Shown here piece after piece: positions 1 through 6,445 of a stretch of 8,252 nucleotides of DNA. The stretch's first letter is position 1. Every line of letters begins with the position of its first letter. The DNA is taken from positions 1 to 8,252 of the forward strand of contig DJYJ01000051.1 of the NCBI GenBank assembly GCA_002450075.1, written 5' to 3'. The position numbers were made by a program, and so were the translations under genes. This DNA comes from Clostridiales bacterium UBA6981. GTDB lineage: Bacteria > Bacillota > Clostridia > Oscillospirales > Oscillospiraceae. The notes under the pieces are model-generated. The model searched no databases. It was given only the letters and a program-made list of their open reading frames with translations, and was not told the DNA's origin.

Positions 1-14
1 TAATCAGCGTTTAC

Positions 15-38
15 CTAGAAACTAGAAACTAGAAACTA
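15..38. repeat. Heptamer tandem repeat, (CTAGAAA) x 3.4
   Basis: Three exact consecutive copies of CTAGAAA plus a partial fourth (CTA) lie just beyond the terminator of the leucine-rich-repeat gene. The stretch is A+T-rich in an otherwise G+C-rich window and contains three CTAG tetranucleotides, a word usually rare in bacterial genomes. It is not part of an evident gene. The left neighbour is outside the window, so its relation to that gene cannot be judged. Confidence 0.85.
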
Positions 39-70
39 AAAAAGAAGGAGCCTCAGGCTCCTTCTTTTTT
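38..70 (-). terminator. Rho-independent terminator of the downstream LRR gene
   Basis: A perfect 15-base inverted repeat (arms 38-52 and 56-70, core GGAGCC/GGCTCC) has A/T-rich outer ends, so it gives a U-run on both strands. On the minus strand the stem begins at, and overlaps, the TAA stop codon of the gene ending at 69. It could also terminate a rightward transcript arriving from outside the window. Confidence 0.9.
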
Positions 71-1721
71 AATGGATGCCCGTTCCGCCGGGCTGATAGT
101 ACATGGCAAACTGATCGCGCATTTCGTAGTACGCCTCGTCCTCGCGCCAGCCGCCGCCCGTCGACCCCTGCGGATCCTCAAAGGGGCAGTAGACCTGGGT
201 GTCGGGAAGCGCCTCTACAAGCTCGGCGCCGCGGATCGGGCCGAGACCGGCCCACCAGAGACGCTTGAGCTGCTTCATCTCCTTGAGCGGAGAGAGGTCA
301 AAGCCGAAGCAGTAGCACATGTTCAGATGCTCCAGCTTTTTGCAGTTTACAAGCGGGCTGATGTCCCAGGGGTTGGTCTGGAAGATCTCGAGATACTGCA
401 AATCCTCCAGCGAGCCGATCGGCGTGATGTCGTGGAAGCGTCCGCCGACCAGGATCAGGTATTTCAGATGCGGCATGTTGTAGAGGAAGGACAGATCCTC
501 GATCCACATATGCCCCAGATCGAGCGCGATCATGTCGCGGCAGTAGCGCACGGGGTAGAGCTGGGCGTCGTTCAAAACCGGCGCGTCATAGTTGAGGAAG
601 GGCACGTCGGCCGCGCAGAAGAAGGTCGCGTCCGTGCGCAGGGAATAGATATTAAAGTGCACCGTCCAGACAAAGCGGACGTCCTCGTATTCCCGGTCGA
701 GCGCGTCCATTTCCTCGTCGGAGACACCGCAGTCGCTCATCACGACCTTTTTCAGGCCTGGCATCAGCGAGACCGCCGCGCGCACCTCGTCGAGGTCGTC
801 GATATAGGAGCCGCTGATGTCGATCTCCTCCGCGTCTGCGGTAAAGGTGCAGCCGCCGAGGCGGATCACATAGTCCATCTCGACGCCGCCGCACAGCGCA
901 AGGATGCGCGCGAGCTGGGACGGCGTCAGGTCACAGTCGCGCAGGTCGAGTTTTTTCAGCTTTGTGAGCCGCCCCAGCGCGGCGTACAGCTCCTCCGCGT
1001 CGCCCCCCGCCCCCGCGGGCAGACGCAGCGTTTCGCTCCCGCCCGGGATCTCCATGCCCCAGAGCGGAACGGTAAACCGCACGGTCAGCTCGTCGTGCGC
1101 AGCGGCAAAGGCGTCGGTCTCGGCGTCAGACAGTGTGCTTTCGCGCAGGTCGATCTCCTTCAGCCGCGGCAGCAGGGGGAGCAGCTTCTCGATTTCCTGC
1201 ACGCCGAGCGTGCGGACGGCAAGCGTATCGGTGCTGCCGTCGATCTCACCGTCGGTCGACGGCACGCTCCAGAGAATGCGCAGCGACGGGAACTGCCGCG
1301 CCGCGGCGGCGAGAGCGGCATAGTCGGCGCAATCACGCGCGTCGACGGTCTCCAGCGCCGGGAAATAGCGCAGACGGCCGACCTCGTCCTCCGGCAGGGA
1401 GGCGAGCGTGATCTCTTCGGCAAAGCTGTCAAAGCGCGCATCTCCGATCGGCACGCTCCAGCGGATCACCGCGTCAGGACGGCGGGCGATCGCCTCGTCG
1501 TATTCCTCGCAGCTGACGGCGCGCTCGCGTACGTCGGCCACGTCCGTATAAAGCGCCAGTCCCGAGCCGATCCGGACGGTGAAGATCTTCACCACGGCGA
1601 CAAGCAGCGCAAGCGCGACGGCGAGCAGCAGCCACGCCGCACGATTTCTGCCCTTTTTTTGTTTTATTGCTTTCGGAGCGGCTTCCGTACTGCCGGAAAC
1701 GGGCGTCTTTTCTTCGTCCAT
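69..1721 (-). CDS. Membrane-anchored leucine-rich-repeat protein (paralogue A)
   Basis: This 550-residue protein has a short charged cytoplasmic N-terminus (1-27), one membrane segment (about 28-45) and a long predicted extracytoplasmic part. Residues about 84-350 are repeats of a 63-68 residue module that opens with an aromatic-x-V-P motif (W88, W151, F216, Y284, then W352) and contains an LPxLKxLDLR strand. Residues about 395-490 are conventional bacterial LRRs of about 23 residues with DISPL/DLSPL turns. The last 32 residues hold a tail, GSTGGGWR..YYEMR..YQPGGTG, nearly identical to that of the gene at 3698-5317. The ATG at 1721 is preceded by AAGGAGG (1730-1736) with 8 bases between, a strong ribosome site. 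LRRs usually bind proteins or glycans; the ligand here is unknown and no catalytic motif was seen. It is separated from the hydrolase gene upstream by a terminator, so it may have its own promoter or depend on read-through. Confidence 0.9.
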   Translation of the reverse strand: MDEEKTPVSGSTEAAPKAIKQKKGRNRAAWLLLAVALALLVAVVKIFTVRIGSGLALYTDVADVRERAVSCEEYDEAIARRPDAVIRWSVPIGDARFDSFAEEITLASLPEDEVGRLRYFPALETVDARDCADYAALAAAARQFPSLRILWSVPSTDGEIDGSTDTLAVRTLGVQEIEKLLPLLPRLKEIDLRESTLSDAETDAFAAAHDELTVRFTVPLWGMEIPGGSETLRLPAGAGGDAEELYAALGRLTKLKKLDLRDCDLTPSQLARILALCGGVEMDYVIRLGGCTFTADAEEIDISGSYIDDLDEVRAAVSLMPGLKKVVMSDCGVSDEEMDALDREYEDVRFVWTVHFNIYSLRTDATFFCAADVPFLNYDAPVLNDAQLYPVRYCRDMIALDLGHMWIEDLSFLYNMPHLKYLILVGGRFHDITPIGSLEDLQYLEIFQTNPWDISPLVNCKKLEHLNMCYCFGFDLSPLKEMKQLKRLWWAGLGPIRGAELVEALPDTQVYCPFEDPQGSTGGGWREDEAYYEMRDQFAMYYQPGGTGIH

Positions 1722-1740
1722 GCGCGCTCCCTCCTTCGTT

Positions 1741-1775
1741 CCGATAGTATGATCTGATTGTACCGCGTCCGCGGG
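1741..1775 (-). promoter_or_regulatory. Possible promoter for paralogue A
   Basis: The gap between the terminator and the ribosome site contains two -10-like hexamers on the minus strand, TACAAT (1757-1762) and TACTAT (1743-1748). Neither has a convincing -35 element at 16-18 bases. A promoter is expected here because a strong terminator lies just upstream, but the sequence support is weak. Confidence 0.25.
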
Positions 1776-1822
1776 AAAAAAGAAAGAGGCTTTGCGCGTA
1801 AATTCGCGTGAAGCCTCTTTCT
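1776..1822 (-). terminator. Terminator after the tandem hydrolase gene
   Basis: A long hairpin has perfect outer arms of 12 bases (1781-1792 and 1811-1822, core AAGCCTCTTT). The stem continues inward through two G-T wobble pairs and four G-C pairs to the loop TAAATT (1799-1804). On the minus strand it is followed directly by six T residues (1781-1776). It starts 7 bases after the TAG stop of the gene ending at 1830. It should end the two-gene transcript and uncouple paralogue A at least partly. Confidence 0.9.
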
Positions 1823-1829
1823 CTTTTTC

Positions 1830-3701
1830 CTATTCTTTTCGCCGCCGGAGCAGCAGTATGAGCGTCCCGGCCAGGACCAGCTCCGCTCCCGCGATCGGCA
1901 GAAGCAGCACCCTCAGCCCCGACGCGTTCCCGTCGGCCGCGGCCGGCTGCGGCGCGGCCGCTTCCGGTTCCTTCGCGCCGTCCGCCGGCTCAAAAGACGG
2001 ACCCGGCGCCGGTGCGTCCGCCGGCTCCTCCGTCGGCTCGGGCTCCGGCTCGGGCTCCTGCGCGGCAAGGTATTCGGCATAATCCATCGCGATCCGCGCG
2101 AGCTGGCCGAGGATGACCTGCGCGCTGCCGAGATTGTGGGTCATCACGCTCAGCAGGAAGGGGTGCTCGGTGTAGATGATGCCGCTGTCGCACACATAGC
2201 CCACGTCGGAGCCGTACTTGTGCGCGACCTCGATCCCGCCGCTGTACAGGCCGAAATAGCCCTCGGAGCGCGCCTGCTTCATAAAGTCAAGGACGAGCGC
2301 ATACCTGTCGGCATTGTCATAAAGCGTATGCAGCGTGCCGATCAGAAAGCGCGGGGAGAACTGATTGCCGCGGTAATAGCGCTCCGGCAGCTCAGCCTCG
2401 CCGAGACCGCTGTACTGCGCAAGCAGACTGCGGTATTCCGTGATGCCCACGCCGAGCTCCCGGCTCAGCACCCGGCCGGCCGCGTTGCTGGAGTTGACGA
2501 TCAGCACCTCAAGGGCATCGCGCAGCACATAGTGCGCGACCTTGCTCTCCTCCGTCAGCTCCCCGGCGGCGATCTTGTCGGCATAGATCATGGCCAGCGG
2601 CAGCTTATAGGTGCTCGCGCCCTCCATGAAGGTATCGCCGTCGAAATACCACTCCTCGCCGCTCTCCGGATCGCACCAGCCGATGGCAATGCTGCCTTTG
2701 GGCAGCTTTTTGGCGGCCAGATAGCGCTCGAACACCTCGCCGAGCGTCTCCTGTGAGAAGTCGGCGTCAAAGTGATAGGTCCTCTCCTGTGGCACAGCGC
2801 CGGGCTGCGTCCGGGCAGTCTCCGGGATCGTCTCCGGCTCGGGTGGGGGCTCGGGCGCGATGGGCGTCACGCCGGGGTGCGCCGCGAGATATTCGGCATA
2901 GTCCATCGCAAGGCGGGCGATCTCGCCGACCTCCCGCTCGGCGTCCGCCACGCCGCTGGTCAGCACGGTCAGCAGGAAAGGCCGCCCGGCGTAGACGATG
3001 CCGGTATCACAATAGGTGATCCCCTCCCGGCCGATGATATGGACGAGCTCGTAATCCCCGCGATAGAGGCCGAAGCCGCGGTCCGGCTGATTCTGTCTGA
3101 GGCAGTCGGTCACCCAGCCGTATTTTTCACTGTTGTCCCACAACGTGCGCAGCGTCCCGATCAGAAAGCGGGGGAAAAACTGGTTCGCGGAAAAATAGGC
3201 GTCGGGGATCGTCTCAAGCTCCATGCCGCAATTCTGCGCGATGGCGGCGCGGTACTCCCGGTGACTGCTCGACACGCCGTTGCGCAGCGCCTGCGCGGGG
3301 TTGGGGCTGGCCGAGGTCAGCACGGCCTCGACCGCCCGCTCGAGCACATACGGGCCGACCTTGTCCTCGCGGGTCATACGTCCCTCCGCGACATAGTCGG
3401 CGTAGAGCATGCACAGCGGCAGCCGGTAGGTGTTGGAGCCGTCCATGAGCACGTCTGCGCCGCGGTACCACGTCACGCCGCTCTCCACATCCTGCCAGCC
3501 GATCAGGATCTGTCCTCTGTCCAGACCCTTTTCGGCCAGATAGCGATCGACCGCGCCGCCGAAGCCGGCCGTGGCGAAGATCTCGTCCTCCTCCCCGGTC
3601 TCGGGCGTCTCGTCCGGCAGCGCCGCGGCCTCCGCGCGGGCGCTCAGCGGCAGGAGAAGGCATGCCGCGAGCAAAAATGCCAATAGTTTTTTTAACTTCA
3701 T
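1830..3701 (-). CDS. Secreted, membrane-anchored tandem serine hydrolase (beta-lactamase-like), one active and one degenerate domain
   Basis: The 623-residue protein begins with a signal peptide (K-rich start, hydrophobic 6-20, likely cleavage near AEA, 22-27). Domain 1 (about 40-275) and domain 2 (about 313-548) align without gaps at an offset of 273 residues. They are joined by a Pro/Glu linker (276-312). Domain 2 has the three motifs of penicillin-binding/class A beta-lactamase-type serine hydrolases: S363-T-Y-K366, S404-S-N406 and K495-Y-G497. Domain 1 has N90-T-Y-R93, A131-S-P133 and I222-I-G224 at the same places, so it should be catalytically dead. A Pro/Glu-rich stalk (548-590) leads to a C-terminal hydrophobic segment (about 596-618) ending RRRKE, so the protein should stay on the cell surface. 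Its ATG overlaps the stop of the LRR gene upstream (ATGA), with a weak GGGGA ribosome site (3709-3713), suggesting translational coupling. Substrate is unknown: it could be a beta-lactamase-like enzyme, a peptidase or a wall-active esterase. Confidence 0.88.
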   Translation of the reverse strand: MKLKKLLAFLLAACLLLPLSARAEAAALPDETPETGEEDEIFATAGFGGAVDRYLAEKGLDRGQILIGWQDVESGVTWYRGADVLMDGSNTYRLPLCMLYADYVAEGRMTREDKVGPYVLERAVEAVLTSASPNPAQALRNGVSSSHREYRAAIAQNCGMELETIPDAYFSANQFFPRFLIGTLRTLWDNSEKYGWVTDCLRQNQPDRGFGLYRGDYELVHIIGREGITYCDTGIVYAGRPFLLTVLTSGVADAEREVGEIARLAMDYAEYLAAHPGVTPIAPEPPPEPETIPETARTQPGAVPQERTYHFDADFSQETLGEVFERYLAAKKLPKGSIAIGWCDPESGEEWYFDGDTFMEGASTYKLPLAMIYADKIAAGELTEESKVAHYVLRDALEVLIVNSSNAAGRVLSRELGVGITEYRSLLAQYSGLGEAELPERYYRGNQFSPRFLIGTLHTLYDNADRYALVLDFMKQARSEGYFGLYSGGIEVAHKYGSDVGYVCDSGIIYTEHPFLLSVMTHNLGSAQVILGQLARIAMDYAEYLAAQEPEPEPEPTEEPADAPAPGPSFEPADGAKEPEAAAPQPAAADGNASGLRVLLLPIAGAELVLAGTLILLLRRRKE

Positions 3702-5317
3702 TCGTTTTTCCCCGTTCCCGTCCCGCCGGGCTGATAAAACATGCCAAAAACATTTCTCATTTCATAATACGCCTCGTCCGTGCGCCAGCCGCCTCCCGTC
3801 GAGCCGTCCTTGTCATAGCTCGGCAGGAAGCACACCGTATCCGGCAGCGCCTCCCGAAGCGTGCCGCAGGCCTCCTTACCGAGCCGGTTTCCCGGATACC
3901 ACAGCCGCTTGAGCCAGGTCATTTCATAGAGCGGCGCGGGATCGTAGCCGCGGGTATAGCCAACGTTCAAATGCCGCAATGCTTTGCAGTTCAGCAGCGG
4001 CGAGAGGTCGTCAATGGTGTTGTTGAACAGCTCCAGATACTCCAGCTCCTCAAGTCCGCCGAGCACCGAGATGTCGTGAAAGCGCTCCTCCACCAGGATC
4101 AGGTATTTCAAATGGGTCATATCCTTCAGAAAATCCAGATCCGTGAAGAACATGTGTCCGAGGTCGAGCGCGATCAGATCTCGGCAATAGCGCAGCGGCG
4201 CAAGCTCCTCGCTGGAGACGTGCGGCGCGACGAAGCCCCGGCTGCGCAGGTTGGAGGCGCAGAAGACCGTCTCGTCCGTCCGCAGCGAGTAGAGGCTGAA
4301 ATATACCGTCCAGACAAAGCGCACCCCGTCATATTTCCGGTCAAGGGCGTCCATCTCCTCGTCGGACAGGCCGCAGTCGCACATCACGACCTTTTTCAGC
4401 TTTGGCATCAGCGAGACCGCCGCCTCGATCCCGGCTGTGTCGGATACAGGCGTGCCGCTGAGATCGAGCTCCTCGCTGTCGGCGGAAAAGGTCCGGCCGA
4501 ACAGAAAGATGTCATAGCTTGTGTCCGCCGGGCAGAGCGGGAGCAGCGCTTTGAGCTCGACCGGGGACAGCTCTGCGCCGCGCAGATCCAGGCGCTGCAG
4601 GGCGTGGAGGCGTCCGAGCGCCTTTTTCAGCGCCTCGGCGTCGCCCGCCGCTCCCGCGCCAAGCGTCAGCTCGCTTGCATCGCTCATGACCGCCGTGCCC
4701 CACACGTCCACCGGATAGCGGAAGCGCAGCTCCGGCCAGGCTGCCGTGAGCGCGTCGATCTCCGCCTCCTCAAGCGGCGCGGCCGCGAGATCGACTGTCT
4801 CGAGCCGCGGCAGGAGCGGGAGCAGGGCCGTAAGCTCGTCGCAGGACAGCGTTTTGACCGCGAGCGCGGTGCTGTTGCCGTCCACGGCGCCGTCCGCCGT
4901 CGGCACATGCCAGGAAAAGGCCACCGCGGGAAAGCGTACCGCGGCCGCGGCGAGGGCGGGATAGTCCGCGCAGCTCTCCGCGTCGACATGGCGGAGAGCC
5001 GGGAAATAGGCGAGTCTGTCGATCTCGCTCTCCGGCAGGGCGGAGAGGACAAGCTCCTGGGAAAAGCTGTCAAAGCGATCTCCGCCGATCGGAACACTCC
5101 AGCGGATCACGGACGTGCTGTTCGCCGCCGCGTCATATTGCTCACAGCTCAAAAGCTCCCCGCGCGCGTCGATCACATCTGCGCGCGGATAGCGCCTGTC
5201 GCCGATGCGCACGGTCAAAAGCTGCCGCGCCAGGAGCGCCGCGGCCGCAAGAACGAGCAGCACAGCCGCTGCCAGGAGCGCTTTCTGTTTTCCTTTCGCC
5301 GCCGCGATTGCTTTCAT
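3698..5317 (-). CDS. Membrane-anchored leucine-rich-repeat protein (paralogue B)
   Basis: This 539-residue paralogue of the protein at 69-1721 has the same plan. It has a basic N-terminus, a membrane segment (about 12-34), and 63-68 residue modules marked by W73, W136, Y201, Y268 and W336. Ordinary LRRs (about 380-475) with LxYLxL and DLSPL turns follow, then the tail GSTGGGWR..YYEMR..YQPGGTG (505-534) and a short TGKNE extension. The most conserved segment (301-348) matches 39 of 48 residues of paralogue A (317-364). The ATG at 5317 follows AAAGGA (5326-5331) with 8 bases between. It is the first gene of a transcript that should start in the palindromic gap at 5318-5404. Its stop codon overlaps the hydrolase start by four bases (3698-3701), so the two products are probably made together. 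The extracytoplasmic location and binding role are inferred from the membrane segment and LRR fold; no enzymatic motif was seen. Confidence 0.9.
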   Translation of the reverse strand: MKAIAAAKGKQKALLAAAVLLVLAAAALLARQLLTVRIGDRRYPRADVIDARGELLSCEQYDAAANSTSVIRWSVPIGGDRFDSFSQELVLSALPESEIDRLAYFPALRHVDAESCADYPALAAAAVRFPAVAFSWHVPTADGAVDGNSTALAVKTLSCDELTALLPLLPRLETVDLAAAPLEEAEIDALTAAWPELRFRYPVDVWGTAVMSDASELTLGAGAAGDAEALKKALGRLHALQRLDLRGAELSPVELKALLPLCPADTSYDIFLFGRTFSADSEELDLSGTPVSDTAGIEAAVSLMPKLKKVVMCDCGLSDEEMDALDRKYDGVRFVWTVYFSLYSLRTDETVFCASNLRSRGFVAPHVSSEELAPLRYCRDLIALDLGHMFFTDLDFLKDMTHLKYLILVEERFHDISVLGGLEELEYLELFNNTIDDLSPLLNCKALRHLNVGYTRGYDPAPLYEMTWLKRLWYPGNRLGKEACGTLREALPDTVCFLPSYDKDGSTGGGWRTDEAYYEMRNVFGMFYQPGGTGTGKNE

Positions 5318-5345
5318 GGCCCGTGTCCTTTCGCCCTGTGTTTTC

Positions 5346-5374
5346 TTTACAAGCAGGCTCTCTTTTGATAGAAT
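5346..5374 (+). promoter_or_regulatory. Promoter for the glycosidase operon (TTTACA - 17 - TAGAAT)
   Basis: TTTACA (5346-5351) and TAGAAT (5369-5374) are exactly 17 bases apart, and the -10 is preceded by TGA, giving an extended -10 (TGnTAGAAT). This matches the housekeeping sigma-A consensus well. Transcription should start near 5381, leaving a leader of about 24 bases before the GTG start at 5405. The -10 lies inside the left arm of the palindrome at 5366-5389. Confidence 0.75.
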
Positions 5375-5389
5375 ATTTTTATTCTATCA
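5366..5389. promoter_or_regulatory. Palindrome in the divergent gap, likely operator or dual promoter core
   Basis: TGATAGAATA (5366-5375) and TATTCTATCA (5380-5389) are perfect 10-base inverted arms around TTTT. The symmetry extends a further four bases if one C (5390) is skipped. The palindrome sits between divergent genes and each arm contains an extended -10 (TGATAGAAT), one per strand. It could be a repressor operator, or the symmetry may simply reflect two -10 elements facing each other. As RNA it would be an A+U-rich hairpin without a strong G+C stem, so it is a poor terminator. Confidence 0.65.
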
Positions 5390-5409
5390 CAAAAGGAATG
5401 GGTTGTGGT
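5381..5409 (-). promoter_or_regulatory. Candidate minus-strand promoter for paralogue B and hydrolase
   Basis: On the minus strand an extended -10 (TGATAGAAT, with TAGAAT at 5381-5386) is present. The -35 region at 17 bases (ACCACA, 5404-5409) matches TTGACA at only three positions, so the promoter may rely on the extended -10 or on an activator. The start would be near 5374, giving a leader of about 57 bases to the ATG at 5317. The -35 region would overlap the start codon of the plus-strand glycosidase. Confidence 0.5.
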
Positions 5410-6445
5410 GAACAACTTTCAGAAAACTGCAAACGAGGGGGTGCCGGCGACTGCCGCACGGCCCTCCGCCGCAGGAAGGGTGCTGCTGCTCGTTTTCGAG
5501 ACGGCGCTGATGCTCGCCGTGGCGCTCTTTTGCGTGTCGCTGGTGATCCTCCGCGGCCCCTCTGCGCAGGCAAAGGAGCGCTGCGCCGCCGCGCTGCGCG
5601 CCCATAGCGTGACCGCCCCGCTTGTCTCGCTGCTCTATGACGCTCCCGCCGCTCCAGCCGCGGAGAGCGCGCCGGACGCAAAAGCCGCCGAAACGGCAGC
5701 GGCTCGGGAGGAGGCAGAGCTGATCGCCGTCCCGGCCGCAGAGGATGAAAACGGCGTCCGCGTCGAGCCGGTCTTCGGCCGGGGCTATTCCGGCTATATG
5801 CTGATCGTACCCGATCCTGCGCAGGTCATCGTCGGCTGTGTGCCGTCGAGTCTCGGTGTGAGGGGCCTTACTGTGGGTGATTTTGCCGAGCGCTTCGGTG
5901 CGGTGGCCGCGATCAACGCCGGCGGCTTTCTGGACGAGGGCGGTCAGGGCAACGGCGCCTCGCCGGACAGTCTCGTGGTCTATGAGGGTGAGTTTTACAG
6001 CGCCGGACGCGGCGTGGGCAAGGGCTTTGTCGGGCTTGACCGGGAAAGCCGCCTGCACGTGGGGCTCAAAAGCATCGATGAGATCCGCGCAGCGGACATC
6101 CAGTACGGCGTGTGCTTCGGCCCGGTGCTGATCGCGGACGGCGTGATGACGGATCCCGAGACGCTTAAAAGCGAGGTCAATCCCCGCTCGGCCATCGGTC
6201 AGCGCGCCGACGGGACGATCCTGCTGCTGGTCATCGACGGACGCCAGGTTTTGAGTCTGGGCGCCACGATCGCCGACATGGCCGGGATCATGCAGCGCTA
6301 CGGCGCCGAAAACGCCTGTAATCTTGACGGGGGGACCTCCTCGCTGCTGTGGTACGACGGGAAGTATCTCAACAACCGCACCTCCCTTTTCCGCCCGCGG
6401 CCGGTGCCCGACGTCTTTCTGGTGATGCCGAAGGAGGGCTCGTGA
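5405..6445 (+). CDS. Membrane-anchored phosphodiester glycosidase family protein (NAGPA domain)
   Basis: This 346-residue protein has an N-terminal cytoplasmic stretch, one membrane segment (about 25-49), an Ala/Glu-rich stalk (about 80-115) and a C-terminal NAGPA (phosphodiester glycosidase) domain (about 125-342). Signature blocks are NAGGF (171-175), GPVLIADG (239-246), NPRSAIGQ (259-266) with the strand TILLLVIDGR (271-280), and NLDGGTSS (306-313). Family members related to mammalian N-acetylglucosamine-1-phosphodiester alpha-N-acetylglucosaminidase cleave sugar-phosphodiester bonds; bacterial ones are often annotated as exopolysaccharide-related. Action on a wall or capsule phosphodiester is inferred, not shown. 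The start is taken as GTG at 5405, 7 bases after AAAGGA (5392-5397); the adjacent in-frame GTG at 5408 is also possible. The ATG at 5398 is in another frame. The stop overlaps the next start by one base (TGATG), so the two plus-strand genes form an operon. Confidence 0.9.
   Translation: MVNNFQKTANEGVPATAARPSAAGRVLLLVFETALMLAVALFCVSLVILRGPSAQAKERCAAALRAHSVTAPLVSLLYDAPAAPAAESAPDAKAAETAAAREEAELIAVPAAEDENGVRVEPVFGRGYSGYMLIVPDPAQVIVGCVPSSLGVRGLTVGDFAERFGAVAAINAGGFLDEGGQGNGASPDSLVVYEGEFYSAGRGVGKGFVGLDRESRLHVGLKSIDEIRAADIQYGVCFGPVLIADGVMTDPETLKSEVNPRSAIGQRADGTILLLVIDGRQVLSLGATIADMAGIMQRYGAENACNLDGGTSSLLWYDGKYLNNRTSLFRPRPVPDVFLVMPKEGS

Noticed and set aside
72..1757. Long open frame on the plus strand opposite paralogue A (561 codons)
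   Set aside because: It is antisense to a clear LRR gene with a strong ribosome site. Its translation is Arg/His/Val-rich low-complexity with no domain, as expected for the shadow of G+C-rich codon use.
2035..2062. Repetitive GGCTCGGGCTCC-type DNA as an independent repeat element
   Set aside because: It is simply the coding sequence of the Glu-Pro dipeptide stalk in the hydrolase protein.
2772..3686. Plus-strand open frame opposite hydrolase domain 1 (304 codons)
   Set aside because: It is antisense to a domain that aligns gap-free with domain 2, has no ribosome site, and its product has shadow-type composition.
3662..5368. Long open frame on the plus strand opposite paralogue B (568 codons)
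   Set aside because: It has the same mirror composition as the frame opposite paralogue A, which shows both arise from the antisense of homologous genes. It also runs through the palindromic promoter region.
5366..5389. Palindrome as a transcription terminator
   Set aside because: The stem is almost all A-T, lacks a G+C-rich core, and sits between divergent starts where no transcript needs to end.
6349..6444. Upstream in-frame GTG start for the gene ending at 7545
   Set aside because: It would add 32 residues overlapping the glycosidase domain's coding sequence and place polar sequence before the basic N-terminus. The ATG at 6445 has AAGGAGG at good spacing and a stop/start overlap.
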